NCBI RefSeq assembly: GCF_900091565.1
Contig: NZ_FMCV01000001.1
Coordinates: forward strand, 310,001-374,000
Length of the DNA stretch: 64,000 nucleotides
Direction: 5' to 3'
Origin: Micromonospora marina
GTDB taxonomy: Bacteria; Actinomycetota; Actinomycetes; Mycobacteriales; Micromonosporaceae
Part shown: piece by piece, positions 47,161 through 57,210 of the stretch
Layout of the letters: each line of letters opens with the position of its first letter
Numbering within the stretch: position 1 is the first letter of the stretch
Translations under genes and position numbers: made by a program
Notes under the pieces: generated by a model
Database searches by the model: none
What the model was told of the DNA's origin: nothing
What the model saw: only the letters and a program-made list of their open reading frames with translations

Positions 47161-47622
47161 TCAACCACGCACCTCGGCGGCCAACACCCGGGCGTCACCG
47201 ATGGTCGCCGCCAGTTCCGCGGGGGTACGCCCCACCGCGCCCAGCAGCGCCTGCGCCCGCGCGGCGAAGTCCGGCGGCGCGCCCGGCAGGCGCCCGGCGG
47301 AGGCGATCATGCCCTTCTCGTTGACCAGCCACCGTCCGGCCCGTCCGTGCAGCGCGTGGACCAGCACCCCGACCACCCGGAACAGGCAGCCCGCCACGTA
47401 GCCGGAGTCACCTCCGGCCGCGCCCTTGGCCGCGCCGTCGAGCAGCAGCCCGGCCTCCCAGCCACCGGCGACCAGCGCGGCGCCGAGCGCGGGCGGGTAG
47501 TCGGCGGTCTCGGCCCGCAGCGCGGTCAGCTCGCCGGTCGGGTCGCCGAGCACCCGCCCGAGCGCCACCTCCCCGGCGTACGCGTGCGAGTAGAAGACAG
47601 CCGGTCGGCCAGGTCCTGGCCG
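47161..47622 (-). pseudogene. 3' remnant of a nucleotidyltransferase-type gene
   Basis: The open frame reads AVFYSHAYAGEVALGRVLGD, then ADYPPALGAALVAGGWEAGLLLDGAAKG, YVAGCLFRVVGVLVHALHG and RWLVNEKGMIASAG. That pattern matches the C-terminal half of bacterial nucleotidyltransferase-domain proteins of about 260 residues. The catalytic N-terminal half (GSXXXG..DXD) is missing: directly upstream lies the stop of the ABC-F gene. A 135-residue product could start at a GTG with GGGGAG upstream, so it may still be translated, but it would have no active site. Confidence 0.55.
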
Positions 47623-47623
47623 A

Positions 47624-49303
47624 TCACCCCACGTCCCAGACCGGTTCCGGCGTCTCCACCACGTCGCCGTCGCCCCGGAACAGGACGAACCGGTCGAAGG
47701 TACGGGTGAACCACCTGTCGTGTGTCACCGCGACCACCGTCCCGTCGAACGCGGTCAGCCCGGCCTCCAGCGCCTCGGCGGAGGCAAGGTCGAGGTTGTC
47801 GGTGGGCTCGTCGAGCAGCAGCAGCGTCGCCCCGGACAGTTCCAGCAGCAGCACCAGGAACCGCGCCTGCTGCCCGCCGGAGAGGGTGCCGAACCGCTGG
47901 TCGCCCTGCCCGGCCAGCTCGTACCGGGACAGCGCCGCCATCGCCGCGTGCCGGTCCATGCCGGCCCGGTGGTCGTCGCCGCGCCACAGCACCTCGACCA
48001 GCGTCTTCGCCATCAGCTCCGGCCGGTCGTGGGTCTGCGAGAAGTGCCCGGGCCGGACCCGGGCGCCGAGCCGGACCACGCCGCCGTGGGCGACTGGCGC
48101 GAGCGCGGCGGCACCGTCCACAGGCGTGTTGCCCGGTTCCGGGTCGGTGCCGCCCCGGGCCAGCAGGCGCAGGAAGTGCGACTTGCCGGTGCCGTTCGCG
48201 CCGAGCACCGCGACCCGGTCGCCGTACCAGAGTTCCAGGTCGAACGGGTAGGTCAGGCCGTCCAGCTCCAGCTGCTCGGCGATCACCGCGCGCTTGCCGG
48301 TCCGCCCGCCGGTCAGGCGCATCCGGATGTCCTGGTCCTTCGGGGGTACGGGCGGCGGCCCGGCCTCCTCGAACTTGCGCAACCGGGTCTGCGCGGCCTG
48401 GTAGCGGGAGGCCATCCCGTCGTTGTACGCGGCCTTCTGCTTGTACATCAGCATCAGCTCGCGCAGCTTCTGGTGTTCCTCGTCCCAGCGTTTGCGCAGC
48501 TCGTCGAGGCGGGCGTGCCGGGCCACCCGCGCCGAGTGCCAGCTCGCGAAGCCGCCCGGGTGCACCCAGGCGCTGCCGCCCTCCACCGCGACGACCCGGT
48601 CGGCGGTTTGGGCCAGCAGTTCCCGGTCGTGCGAGACGTAGAGCACGGACTTGCCGGATTCGCGCAGCCGCGCCTCCAGCCAGCGTTTGCCGGGTACGTC
48701 GAGGAAGTTGTCCGGCTCGTCGAGCAACAGCACCTCGTCCGGGCCGCGCAGCAGCAGCTCCAGCGCGAAGCGCTTCTGCTGGCCGCCGGACAGCGTGCGC
48801 ACCGGCCGGTCCCGGGCGCTGTCCCAGGGCAGGTCGAGCACGATGGTGGCGACGGTGTCGAACAGGACTTCGGCGTCGTACCCGCCGGTCTCACCCCAGG
48901 CGGCGAGCGCGTCGGCGTACGCGAGCTGGGCCTTGGCGGCGGCGGAGCTGTACTTGCCGCGGACCTCGGCCGCCCGCATGGCCGCCTCGGTCTCGGCGAG
49001 CCGCAGCCCGGCGTCGCGCAGCGCCGGCGGGGCGAGCGACAGGGCCAGGTCGGCGAGTGTGGACTCGTCACCGATCATGCCGATGAACTGCCGCATCACG
49101 CCGAGCCCGCCGGAGCGGGCGATCGCGCCGGTCTTCACCGGCAGGTCGCCGGCGACCATTCGCAGCAGCGTGGTCTTGCCGGCGCCGTTCGGACCGACGA
49201 GCGCCACCTTCGCGCCCTCGCCGACCCGGAACGACACGTCGCCGAACAGCTCACGTCCGTCCGGGAGGATGTGCCCGACCCCTGCCACGTCCACGTATCC
49301 CAC
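47624..49303 (-). CDS. ABC-F family ATPase
   Basis: 559 residues with two ABC domains and no membrane part. Domain 1: GPNGAGKTT, LSGGQQKR, LLLDEPDNFLD. Domain 2: GANGTGKSH, LSGGQQAR, LLLDEPTDNLDL. The interdomain linker (about 235-305, RHARLDELRKRWDEEHQKL) is the tRNA-facing arm of ABC-F proteins, which act on the ribosome in translation or antibiotic protection. A His replaces Thr in the second Walker A. GTG start; CAGGAT lies 6 nt upstream, so it may be leaderless. Which ABC-F subgroup is not clear. Confidence 0.9.
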   Translation of the reverse strand: MGYVDVAGVGHILPDGRELFGDVSFRVGEGAKVALVGPNGAGKTTLLRMVAGDLPVKTGAIARSGGLGVMRQFIGMIGDESTLADLALSLAPPALRDAGLRLAETEAAMRAAEVRGKYSSAAAKAQLAYADALAAWGETGGYDAEVLFDTVATIVLDLPWDSARDRPVRTLSGGQQKRFALELLLRGPDEVLLLDEPDNFLDVPGKRWLEARLRESGKSVLYVSHDRELLAQTADRVVAVEGGSAWVHPGGFASWHSARVARHARLDELRKRWDEEHQKLRELMLMYKQKAAYNDGMASRYQAAQTRLRKFEEAGPPPVPPKDQDIRMRLTGGRTGKRAVIAEQLELDGLTYPFDLELWYGDRVAVLGANGTGKSHFLRLLARGGTDPEPGNTPVDGAAALAPVAHGGVVRLGARVRPGHFSQTHDRPELMAKTLVEVLWRGDDHRAGMDRHAAMAALSRYELAGQGDQRFGTLSGGQQARFLVLLLELSGATLLLLDEPTDNLDLASAEALEAGLTAFDGTVVAVTHDRWFTRTFDRFVLFRGDGDVVETPEPVWDVG

Positions 49304-49344
49304 GCGGGCATCCTGCCCGAGCCCGGTCGGTGGACGACACCGGA

Positions 49345-49950
49345 TTACCGGGTGACCCGCAGCACCCGGTAGCCCTTCTGGCTGGCGTGCCGCTCGACCG
49401 CCCAGCCCTGTTCGACCAGCCAGCGGTGCAGCGAGTCGCCGCCGAGGTGCCGGGCGACGACCAGCCAGGCCACGCCGTCCGGGGCGAGCCGGGGCAGCCA
49501 GCGCAGCAGCAGGCCGTGCAGTTCCGGCTTGCCGATGTGGATCGGCGGGTTGGACCAGATCTGGGTGAAGGTGACGTCGTCCGGCAGTTCGTCGGGTGCG
49601 ACGGCGCGTACCCGACGGGCGGCGCCGACCCGGGCCGCGTTGGCGGTGGTGAGGGCGCGGGCGCGCTCGTTGACGTCCACCGCCCAGACGGTGGCCTGCG
49701 GTGCGACGGTGGCCAGGACGCAGGTGATCGGGCCGAAGCCGCACCCGATGTCGAGCAGCGCGCCGGTGACGTCGGCGGCCGGCAGTTCGGCCTTGCGCAG
49801 CAGCACGGCGGTGCCCGGGTCGAGGCGGTCGGCGGAGAAGACGCCGCCGGCCGAGGCGAGCGTGTAGTCGCGTCCGGCGACTGTGAACTCGACCTCGCGC
49901 GGGCGGGCCGGGGTCGAGGGCTCAGCGGTGAAGTAGTGGTCGCCGGTCAC
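49345..49950 (-). CDS. RsmC/RlmG-like methyltransferase
   Basis: 201 residues. SAM-binding LLDIGCGFGPITCVLA and the N6/N2-guanine-type motif SNPPIHIGK place it with the small RsmC-like rRNA (guanine-N2) methyltransferases. VFSADRLDPGTAVLLR matches the family start. It covers only the catalytic half of E. coli RsmC, as in most actinomycetes. GTG start with GAGAAT 6 nt upstream. It lies 41 nt before the ABC-F gene. Confidence 0.82.
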   Translation of the reverse strand: MTGDHYFTAEPSTPARPREVEFTVAGRDYTLASAGGVFSADRLDPGTAVLLRKAELPAADVTGALLDIGCGFGPITCVLATVAPQATVWAVDVNERARALTTANAARVGAARRVRAVAPDELPDDVTFTQIWSNPPIHIGKPELHGLLLRWLPRLAPDGVAWLVVARHLGGDSLHRWLVEQGWAVERHASQKGYRVLRVTR

Positions 49951-50062
49951 GCAGGCATTCTCGCACCGGGCCGGAGTGGTTCCGGCGACGGTGTCGCGGG
50001 CCGGGCCGCACGCCACTCCGCCAGATTTTCCCGATATTACCCCTGAAAGGGACAATCAGCCC

Positions 50063-50068
50063 TACTCT
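50063..50068 (+). promoter_or_regulatory. candidate -10 element of the 50076 gene (leaderless)
   Basis: TACTCT followed by exactly 7 nt and ATG; no ribosome-binding site. Confidence 0.55.
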
Positions 50069-50075
50069 ATGCCAC

Positions 50076-51281
50076 ATGGTGTACCGGTACGAGTCCGAAG
50101 AGGACGCCTTCCTGGAGTACCCGAAGCCCGGGTCGGCCCCGAACGGGCCCGCAGCCACGACGCCCCCGCCCGCGGGTCCGTCACGCTCCCGCTTCCCCAC
50201 CCCGTCGCTGCCCCCGCCGCCGCGACCCACCACCCTGCCACCGGCCGCTGCGGCCGAGCAGGCCGACCCCGACGGGCAGGCGGTGGTGGACGACGCCCGC
50301 GCACCCGTTCCGGCACCACCGGCCCCGGCGCCCACACCCGGGCGGCCCGCGCCACCACGGGAACCCTCCCCGGTGCCGCAGCCCGCGCCGCCCTTGCCGG
50401 CACCCGTACCGGCGGCGACGAACCGGCCGGCGGTGCCGATCCAGGCCAGCCTGGCCGCCCGCGCCGCCGACGTCTCCGAGCCGCCCCGGACCCGGCGCGC
50501 CGAACGCCGCGGCGGCGGCCGGTTCTGGCAGACGCTCGTCGGCGGCGCCGCCGTACTGCTCCTGCTCTCACTCACCGGGCTCGCCGTCGCGGCCCTGCTC
50601 GACGAACGCACCACCACGCCGCCGGCCGGCCGGCCGACCCCGCAGCCGACCGAGTCGAGCGCCCCGTCCGGCGGCACCGACCTGGACTCCCGGGACACCG
50701 ACCAGGCGTCACTCACCGCCAAGGAGGTCTTCCCGGCCAAGGAGCTCGTGGTCACCGACGGAGAGCCGGCCTACCGGGTGCTCAAGACCCAGGCCAGCAC
50801 GAAGTGCCAGGTCGCGGCCACCGGCGAGATCGCCGACCTGCTGGTCCGGCTCGGCTGCAACCAGGTCGTGCGGGGCACGCTCCGCTCCCCCGACGGCGAC
50901 CACCTGATCACCGCCGGTCTGCTCAACCTCACCGACGTGGCCACCGCCCAGCGGGTACGCGACCGCATCCGGCCGCTGCTCGACACGCGCCAGGGACGGT
51001 TCCGTGGCATGGCCGCGGGCGACGGCACCGAGGCGGTGGAGCGGGCCGCGGCCCGGGTCGCCTGGCAGGTACGCGGACACTACGTCGCCTTCTGCCTGGT
51101 CACCCGCGCCGACGGGGAGCACATCCCGAGCGACGACGCGACCGCCCGCGAGATCATGTACGACCTGGTCGAGCTGCACCTCAACCAGGGTGTGCTGGAC
51201 CGCCGCGCGGCCTCCGGAACCGCCGGGCAGCCCGACGCGGACTCGGTCGAGGACAGCGGCGGTCAGCGGGGCACGGACTGA
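50076..51281 (+). CDS. proline-rich single-pass membrane protein of unknown function
   Basis: 401 residues. A cytoplasmic Pro/Ala-rich N-terminus (1-145) ends in basic RRAERRGGGR, followed by one membrane helix (about 150-173, LVGGAAVLLLLSLTGLAVAALL). A Thr/Pro linker follows, then an extracytoplasmic domain of about 190 residues (AKELVVTDGEPAYRVLKTQAS, VAYFCL-like VAFCLVTRADGEHI). No family recognised. It is convergent with truA, 7 nt apart. Confidence 0.75.
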   Translation: MVYRYESEEDAFLEYPKPGSAPNGPAATTPPPAGPSRSRFPTPSLPPPPRPTTLPPAAAAEQADPDGQAVVDDARAPVPAPPAPAPTPGRPAPPREPSPVPQPAPPLPAPVPAATNRPAVPIQASLAARAADVSEPPRTRRAERRGGGRFWQTLVGGAAVLLLLSLTGLAVAALLDERTTTPPAGRPTPQPTESSAPSGGTDLDSRDTDQASLTAKEVFPAKELVVTDGEPAYRVLKTQASTKCQVAATGEIADLLVRLGCNQVVRGTLRSPDGDHLITAGLLNLTDVATAQRVRDRIRPLLDTRQGRFRGMAAGDGTEAVERAAARVAWQVRGHYVAFCLVTRADGEHIPSDDATAREIMYDLVELHLNQGVLDRRAASGTAGQPDADSVEDSGGQRGTD

Positions 51282-51288
51282 TCCGGGT

Positions 51289-52122
51289 TCAGCCCTCGGC
51301 CACCGGCACCCGCAACCGGCGGGTCTCCTCGGCCCGGCGGGCGTACTCGGCCGGGTCGGCCGGGTAGCCCACCTCCACCAGGGCGAGACCGTGCGCGGGC
51401 GCTACGGTCACCTCGCTGGAGCGTTCCCGCCGGGTCAGCAGGCCGGCCGGCCACTGGACCGGCCGCCGCCCGTCGCCGGCCACCAGCATCGCCCCGACCA
51501 GGCTGCGCACCATGTTCTGACAGAACGCGTCGGCCTGCACGGTGGCGACCAGGATCCCGTCCGGGTCGCGCCGCCAGTCCAGCCGGGTCACCTCGCGCAA
51601 CGTGGTCGCGTTCTCCTTGCGCCGGCAGTACGCGGCGAAGTCGTGCTCGCCCACCAGCCCGGCGGCGGAGGCGTTGAGGGCCGCCAGGTCCAGCGGTTTG
51701 GGCCAGGCCAGCGTGTCCCGGCGGCGTAGCGGCTCGGCGCCCCACGGCGCGTCGGTGACCCGGTACTCGTAGCGCCGGAACGTGGCCGAGAACCGGGCGT
51801 TGAAGTCGGCCGGCACCTCGGTCATCGCGCGAACCCGCGCATCGGGCGGCAGGAGCCGGGCCAGCCGGCGCAGCAACCGCCCCTCGTGCTCCCGCCACAC
51901 CGCCGCCGGCAGGTCGAGATGGCAGACCTGCCCGGTGGCGTGCACCCCGGCGTCGGTACGTCCGGCCACCGTCAGGCCGGTCGCCGTGCCCGCGCCGAGC
52001 ACCAGGTCCACCGTCTGCATGAGCACGCCCGCCACGGTGCGCCGCTCCGGCTGGGGCGCCCAGCCGGAGAAGTCGGTGCCGTCGTACGAGACGTCCAGCC
52101 GCAGCCGGGTCCGCTCGTCCAC
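51289..52122 (-). CDS. truA: tRNA pseudouridine(38-40) synthase
   Basis: 277 residues. The catalytic Asp lies in AGRTDAGVHATGQ, and LDVSYDGTDFSGW, RRYEYRV, DFAAYCRRKEN and FCQNMVRSLVGAML are canonical. GTG start with AGGAGG 6 nt upstream. It ends the alpha-operon side of the core, directly downstream of rplQ after a hairpin. Confidence 0.95.
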   Translation of the reverse strand: MDERTRLRLDVSYDGTDFSGWAPQPERRTVAGVLMQTVDLVLGAGTATGLTVAGRTDAGVHATGQVCHLDLPAAVWREHEGRLLRRLARLLPPDARVRAMTEVPADFNARFSATFRRYEYRVTDAPWGAEPLRRRDTLAWPKPLDLAALNASAAGLVGEHDFAAYCRRKENATTLREVTRLDWRRDPDGILVATVQADAFCQNMVRSLVGAMLVAGDGRRPVQWPAGLLTRRERSSEVTVAPAHGLALVEVGYPADPAEYARRAEETRRLRVPVAEG

Positions 52123-52145
52123 CTCGTACCTCCTGTCGACGGCGA

Positions 52146-52179
52146 CGGGCCCGGCACCCCCGAGGGGATACCGGGCCCG
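52146..52179. terminator. hairpin between rplQ and truA
   Basis: CGGGCCCGG pairs with CCGGGCCCG over a 16-nt loop, 13 nt after the rplQ stop. It probably ends or attenuates the rplQ transcript. Confidence 0.55.
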
Positions 52180-52192
52180 GTCGAGCCTGATC

Positions 52193-52753
52193 TCAGGCCT
52201 TGTCGTTCTCGGTGGCCTCGTCGCTGTCCTCACGGGCGGCGGCGGTGTCACCCGACGCGGAGACCGGCGCCTCGGCGTCCTGGTCGGCGTCGCTGGAGCG
52301 CGGCGCCTCCTCGGCCGGGGCCAGGGCCTCGACCTTGTCCTGCTGCGCGGCCTTGCGGGCGGCGGTCTTCTTGTTCGCCTTCGGCTCGGCGACCTGAAGC
52401 TCCTCCACCAGCTCGATGATCGCCATCGGAGCGGCGTCACCCTTGCGCGGGCCGGTCTTCACGATCCGGGTGTAGCCACCGTTGCGGTTGGCGTACCGGG
52501 GCGCGATCTGGTCGAACAGGGCGTAGACCACGTCCTTGTCCTTGACGACGCCCAGCACCCGGCGGCGCGAGGCGAGGTCGCCGCGCTTGGCCTTGGTGAT
52601 GAGCTGCTCGGCCAGCGGACGCAGCCGCCGGGCCTTCGTCTCGGTGGTCTGGATCTTGCCGTGCTGGAACAGCGCGGTGGCCAGGTTGGCCAGCATCAGC
52701 CGCTCGTGCGCGGGGCTGCCGCCGAGGCGGGGGCCCTTGGTGGGCGTGGGCAT
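52193..52753 (-). CDS. rplQ: 50S ribosomal protein L17
   Basis: 186 residues. The core (1-120) has [21 protein letters not shown] and [15 protein letters not shown] further 65-residue Ala/Glu/Asp-rich tail ([13 protein letters not shown], then acidic) is absent in E. coli and typical of actinomycetes. Last gene of the alpha operon. Confidence 0.97.
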   Translation of the reverse strand: MPTPTKGPRLGGSPAHERLMLANLATALFQHGKIQTTETKARRLRPLAEQLITKAKRGDLASRRRVLGVVKDKDVVYALFDQIAPRYANRNGGYTRIVKTGPRKGDAAPMAIIELVEELQVAEPKANKKTAARKAAQQDKVEALAPAEEAPRSSDADQDAEAPVSASGDTAAAREDSDEATENDKA

Positions 52754-52787
52754 GCTTGGTGCTCCTCAGGTGTGGCGGCAGCGCGGA

Positions 52788-53810
52788 CTAGAGCTGCTCG
52801 GTCTCGCGGTAGTCGTCGGTGTCGTAGTCGGCCTCGCCGAAGGCGTCCACGACGTGCGCCGGGTCGAAGTTCGGAGCCGAGTCCTTCAGCCCCAGGCCCA
52901 TCCCGGCGAGCTTCATCTTGACCTCGTCGATCGACTTCTGACCGAAGTTGCGGATGTCGAGGAGGTCGGCCTCGGTACGCCCGATGAGCTCACCAACGGC
53001 GTTGATGCCCTCGCGCTTGAGGCAGTTGTAGGAGCGGACGGTGAGGTCCAGCTCCTCGATCGGCAGGGCCAGGTCCGCCGCCAGCTGGGCGTCCTGCGGG
53101 GACGGCCCGATGTCGATGCCCTCGGCGGTCTCGTCCAGCTCCCGGGCCAGCCCGAACAGCTCCACCAGCGTCGAGCCGGCCGAGGCCAGCGCGGTACGCG
53201 GGCCCATCGACGGCTTGGTCTCGACGTCGATGATCAGCCGGTCGAAGTCGGTCCGCTGCTCGACACGGGTCGCCTCGACCCGGTACGTCACCTTGAGCAC
53301 CGGCGAGTAGATCGAGTCGACCGGGATCCGGCCGATCTCGGCGCCCGCCTGCTTGTTCTGCGCCGCCGTGACGTAGCCGCGCCCCCGCTCGACGGTCAGC
53401 TCCATGTCGAGCCGGCCCTTGCCGTTGAGGGTGGCGAGCTTCAGGTCCGGGTTGTGCACCGAGACACCGGCCGGGGGCTGGATGTCGCCGGCGGTCACGT
53501 CGCCCGGGCCCTGCTTGCGCAGGTACATGCTGACCGGCTCGTCGTGCTCGGAGCTGACGCACAGCTCCTTGATGTTCATGACGAGCTCGACCACGTCCTC
53601 CTTGACACCGGGGATCGTGGTGAACTCGTGCAGCACACCGTCGATCTTGATCGAGGTGACCGCCGCGCCCGGGATCGACGACAGCAGCGTACGCCGCAGC
53701 GAGTTGCCGAGCGTGTAGCCGAAGCCGGGCTCCAGCGGCTCGATGGTGAACCGGGAGCGGGTCTCGTTGATCGACTCTTCGGAGAGAGACGGTCGCTGGC
53801 TGATGAGCAT
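52788..53810 (-). CDS. rpoA: RNA polymerase alpha subunit
   Basis: 340 residues, with N-terminal dimerisation domain ([32 protein letters not shown]) and the C-terminal alphaCTD ([33 protein letters not shown]) that contacts UP elements and activators such as GlnR. A hairpin separates it from rpsD, so it may also have its own promoter. Confidence 0.98.
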   Translation of the reverse strand: MLISQRPSLSEESINETRSRFTIEPLEPGFGYTLGNSLRRTLLSSIPGAAVTSIKIDGVLHEFTTIPGVKEDVVELVMNIKELCVSSEHDEPVSMYLRKQGPGDVTAGDIQPPAGVSVHNPDLKLATLNGKGRLDMELTVERGRGYVTAAQNKQAGAEIGRIPVDSIYSPVLKVTYRVEATRVEQRTDFDRLIIDVETKPSMGPRTALASAGSTLVELFGLARELDETAEGIDIGPSPQDAQLAADLALPIEELDLTVRSYNCLKREGINAVGELIGRTEADLLDIRNFGQKSIDEVKMKLAGMGLGLKDSAPNFDPAHVVDAFGEADYDTDDYRETEQL

Positions 53811-53865
53811 CTTTTCTCTTCTCTTCCGGGGCGCCCGCTATATGACGCCCACGACACAACTGTTC

Positions 53866-53895
53866 CGGTGGCCCGCCCCGGAGGACGGGCCACCG
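53866..53895. terminator. hairpin between rpsD and rpoA
   Basis: CGGTGGCCCG pairs perfectly with CGGGCCACCG over a 10-nt loop, 10 nt after the rpsD stop. Possible attenuator or RNA-stabilising stem inside the alpha operon. Confidence 0.55.
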
Positions 53896-53905
53896 CAACG
53901 AGCCC

Positions 53906-54532
53906 TTACTTGGAGTAGAGCTCGACGATCAGCTGCTCCTGGACCTGGGTGTCGATCACCTGGCGGGCCGGGAGCGAGTGCACGAGGATCTTCAGCTGGC
54001 TCGGGATCGCCTCCAGCCACGCCGGAACGGTCCTCGAGCCGGCCTCACCCTGCGCCACGAGGAACGGGGTGAGCTCCTTGCTCTTGGCACGCACCTCGAC
54101 GATGTCGTGCTCCTTGACGCGGTACGACGGGATGTCGACCTTCTTGCCGTTCACCGTGAAGTGGCCGTGCTTGACCAGCTGACGGGCCATGTCCCGGGAC
54201 TTGGCGTAGCCGGCCCGGTAGACCACGTTGTCCAGCCGCGACTCGAGGATCTGCAGCAGGACCTCACCGGTCTTGGCTTCCTTGCTCACGGCCTCTTCGT
54301 AGTAGCCGCGGAACTGCTTCTCCAGCACGCCGTAGACACGGCGGGCCTTCTGCTTCTCACGGAGCTGGAGCAGGTACTCCGTCTCCTTCGTGCGGCCGCG
54401 GCCGTGCTGCCCGGGCGGGAACGGCCGGGATTCGAACGGGCACTTCGGACCATCGCACTTGCTGCCCTTGAGGAACAGCTTCATCTTCTCCCGCCGGCAA
54501 CGGCGGCAGTCAGCACCGGTGTAACGAGCCAT
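53906..54532 (-). CDS. rpsD: 30S ribosomal protein S4
   Basis: 208 residues, RNA-binding primary assembly protein. The N-terminus ARYTGADCRRCRREKMKLFLKG and KCDGPKCPF contain four Cys, the zinc-binding (C+) form. The S4 RNA-binding motif SRLDNVVYRAGYAKSRDMARQLV is intact. Confidence 0.98.
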   Translation of the reverse strand: MARYTGADCRRCRREKMKLFLKGSKCDGPKCPFESRPFPPGQHGRGRTKETEYLLQLREKQKARRVYGVLEKQFRGYYEEAVSKEAKTGEVLLQILESRLDNVVYRAGYAKSRDMARQLVKHGHFTVNGKKVDIPSYRVKEHDIVEVRAKSKELTPFLVAQGEAGSRTVPAWLEAIPSQLKILVHSLPARQVIDTQVQEQLIVELYSK

Positions 54533-54546
54533 CTCTCTCTAACCTC

Positions 54547-54954
54547 TCAGACCCGGCGACGCTTCGGCGGACGGCACCCGTTGTGCGGCTGCGGCGTGAC
54601 GTCGGAGATCTGCCCGACCTCGAGGCCGACGGCCTGCAGCGAACGGATGGCGGTCTCCCGGCCGGAGCCGGGGCCCTTGACGAACACGTCGACCTTGCGC
54701 ATGCCGTGCTCCATCGCGCGGCGCGCGGCGGCCTCGGCGGCGAGCTGCGCGGCGAACGGAGTCGACTTGCGAGAGCCCTTGAAGCCGACCTGGCCGGAGG
54801 AGGCCCAGGAGATGACCGCACCGGTCGGGTCCGTGATGGACACGATGGTGTTGTTGAAGGTGCTCTTGATGTGCGCCTGCCCGTGGGCGACGTTCTTGCG
54901 TTCCTTGCGCCGGACCTTCTTGACGGCGGCTCCGGCACGAGCCTTCGGTGGCAT
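54547..54954 (-). CDS. rpsK: 30S ribosomal protein S11
   Basis: 135 residues. [41 protein letters not shown] and the C-terminal [13 protein letters not shown] are diagnostic. It lies 14 nt from rpsD. Confidence 0.98.
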   Translation of the reverse strand: MPPKARAGAAVKKVRRKERKNVAHGQAHIKSTFNNTIVSITDPTGAVISWASSGQVGFKGSRKSTPFAAQLAAEAAARRAMEHGMRKVDVFVKGPGSGRETAIRSLQAVGLEVGQISDVTPQPHNGCRPPKRRRV

Positions 54955-54972
54955 AAGTCTGTGCGCTCCTAG

Positions 54973-55353
54973 TTACTTCTTGCCGGGCTTCTTCTTGCCG
55001 GCCACGGTCCGCTTCGGGCCCTTCCGGGTCCGCGCGTTGGTCTTGGTGCGCTGGCCACGCACGGGCAGACCGCGACGGTGCCGGATACCGGCGTAGCAGC
55101 CGATCTCGACCTTGCGGCGGATGTCAGCGGCGACCTCGCGGCGCAGGTCGCCTTCAACCTTGTAGTTGCCCTCGATGTGGTTCCGGAGCTCGACGAGCTC
55201 CTCGTCCGTGAGGTCCCGAACGCGCTTGTCCGGCGAGATGCCGGTCGCGGCGAGCGTCTCCAGGGCGCGGGTGCGACCGACCCCGAAGATGTAGGTGAGC
55301 GCGATCTCCATCCGCTTCTCGCGGGGGAGATCCACGCCGACTAGACGTGCCAT
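54973..55353 (-). CDS. rpsM: 30S ribosomal protein S13
   Basis: 126 residues from [46 protein letters not shown] and the basic C-terminal tail are typical. An in-frame start 51 nt upstream adds non-conserved residues and is rejected. The 212-bp gap before it (to rpmJ) shows no recognised gene. Confidence 0.98.
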   Translation of the reverse strand: MARLVGVDLPREKRMEIALTYIFGVGRTRALETLAATGISPDKRVRDLTDEELVELRNHIEGNYKVEGDLRREVAADIRRKVEIGCYAGIRHRRGLPVRGQRTKTNARTRKGPKRTVAGKKKPGKK

Positions 55354-55565
55354 GTGCGGGCGTACTCCTCGTGATGTTGTGGCGGAGGTGTGGACCCGTC
55401 CCACCCCGCTACCGGCCGTCCCTGTCCTTCCGGCGTCGAGAACGCCGGCGACCGGGATCGGTCGCTGCCCGAGCGGGCCCCGGCCTCCGACCGGGGGTCA
55501 ACCACGAGGGGGTACGCGCTGCGCACCCGACCGCGGCTGGGACGAGCTGGTGATGTGTTGGGGCG

Positions 55566-55679
55566 TCAGCCCTGGCGCTGCTTGTGGCGCGGGTCGGTGC
55601 AGATGACCATGACCCGGCCGTGCCGGCGGATCACCCGGCACTTGTTGCAGATCCTCTTGACGCTCGGCTTGACCTTCAC
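55566..55679 (-). CDS. rpmJ: 50S ribosomal protein L36
   Basis: 37 residues from a [23 protein letters not shown] to HKQRQG. Cys11, Cys14, Cys27 and His32 form the zinc site, so this is the C+ paralogue. AAGG lies 6 nt upstream. Position between infA and rpsM is conserved. Confidence 0.97.
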   Translation of the reverse strand: MKVKPSVKRICNKCRVIRRHGRVMVICTDPRHKQRQG

Positions 55680-55769
55680 GGTTGCCTTACTTCCCATCTG
55701 GCCCGGAGCCGCGACGGAGCGCGATCCGGACGTCGAAGACGGACACGGGTCTCCCGGCCGCCGTCAGGC

Positions 55770-55991
55770 TTACTTGTAGCGGTAGACGATGCGCCCGCGG
55801 GTCAGGTCGTACGGCGAGAGTTCGACGACGACCCGGTCCTCCGGCAGGATGCGGATGTAGTGCTGCCGCATCTTGCCGCTGATGTGAGCGAGCACCTTGT
55901 GGCCGTTCGCGAGCTCCACCCGGAACATGGCGTTCGGCAGGGGCTCGATGACCCGACCCTCGATCTCGATTGCTCCGTCTTTTTTCGGCAT
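55770..55991 (-). CDS. infA: translation initiation factor IF-1
   Basis: 73 residues, OB fold: [44 protein letters not shown] and [17 protein letters not shown] at 55991 with CGGAGG upstream. The 271-bp gap to map carries its promoter; CTGATC-N18-TAAGAC near 56040-56070 is one possibility. Nothing else is seen there. Confidence 0.98.
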   Translation of the reverse strand: MPKKDGAIEIEGRVIEPLPNAMFRVELANGHKVLAHISGKMRQHYIRILPEDRVVVELSPYDLTRGRIVYRYK

Positions 55992-56262
55992 GTCCTCCGC
56001 TGTCCTGACGTCGGTTACTCCGGACGGCCCACAACGTCTTACACGGGAGAACTGATCAAGATCAGGAAACCCGCGCCAGCCGCGGCTCCGACTCCCACCG
56101 AAGCGCAGGGTGGGCATGGCGGAGTGGACGCTGTGCGCCGATCCGAAAGTGTACGCCGACCCGCGCTTGCTCGCCAAACCGACCGGCGCGACAGTCACCC
56201 GGACGGCTCGAATATGACGCACGTCACGTCTCCCAGGGCCCACAGGCCCCCGCCGCGAGCGA

Positions 56263-57117
56263 TCAGGCAGCCGGGGAGTCGACAGGCGTCTGCCGCGCGG
56301 TCACCAGGTCGCCCAGACGGGCCCGTCCGCCGTCCTCGGCGGTCAGCACCCACACGCCGTCGTCCAGCAGCGCCATCGAGTGCTCGACGTGCACCGCCAT
56401 CGACCCGTCCCGGGTCACCACGGTCCAGCCGTCGGGCAGCTCGACCGTACGCGGCGACCCCATCGTGATCATCGGCTCGATGGCGAGCGCCAGACCCGGC
56501 ACCAGGCGCGGGCCCTTGCCAGGGCGACCGTGGTTGAGCACGTGCGGGTCCTGGTGCATCTCGGTGCCGATGCCGTGGCCGCCGTAGCCGTCGACGATGC
56601 CGTACCGGCCGCCCCGCCGGACCGCGGTCTCGACCGCGTGGGAGATGTCGGTGAGCCGGCCCTTGCCGGAGGCCGCCCCGCGCGCCGCGGCGGCGATCCC
56701 GGCCCACATGGCGTCCTCGGCCACCGCTGTCATCCTCAGCAGGGCCGGGTCGACGTCGCCGACCGGCACCGTGACCGCCGCGTCACCGTGCCAGCCGTCC
56801 AGCACCGCGCCGCAGTCGATGGAGATCAGGTCGCCCTCGCGCAGCACCTGCTCGGGCGACGGGATGGCGTGCACCACCTGCCGGTTGACCGAGGAGCAGA
56901 TCGACGCCGGGAAGCCGTGGTAGCCCTTGAACGACGGCACGGCGCCCGCCTCGCGGATGGTCGACTCGGCGATCGCGTCCAGGTCGGCCGTCGACACGCC
57001 CGGAGCCACCGCCTCCCGCATCCGGCGCAGGGCACGGGCGACGACCAGACCGGCGGCCCGCATCAGCTCGATCTGCTCGGGGGTCTTCAGCTGGATGTCC
57101 AGCTGGGGACGGCGCAT
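56263..57117 (-). CDS. map: methionine aminopeptidase, type I
   Basis: 284 residues. Metal ligands are in [28 protein letters not shown] and VEHS. ATG at 57117 with AGGGAA about 9 nt upstream; the earlier in-frame start adds 14 odd residues. It lies downstream of adk, the standard secY-adk-map order. Confidence 0.96.
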   Translation of the reverse strand: MRRPQLDIQLKTPEQIELMRAAGLVVARALRRMREAVAPGVSTADLDAIAESTIREAGAVPSFKGYHGFPASICSSVNRQVVHAIPSPEQVLREGDLISIDCGAVLDGWHGDAAVTVPVGDVDPALLRMTAVAEDAMWAGIAAAARGAASGKGRLTDISHAVETAVRRGGRYGIVDGYGGHGIGTEMHQDPHVLNHGRPGKGPRLVPGLALAIEPMITMGSPRTVELPDGWTVVTRDGSMAVHVEHSMALLDDGVWVLTAEDGGRARLGDLVTARQTPVDSPAA

Positions 57118-57210
57118 GTGGTGGTTCCCTTTCGTCGCGTACGCGGAGCAGCGGGGCACGTCGCGCGTACCCCGCTGTTCGCACTCTATCCGCCGGGTGG
57201 CGGCGGGACC

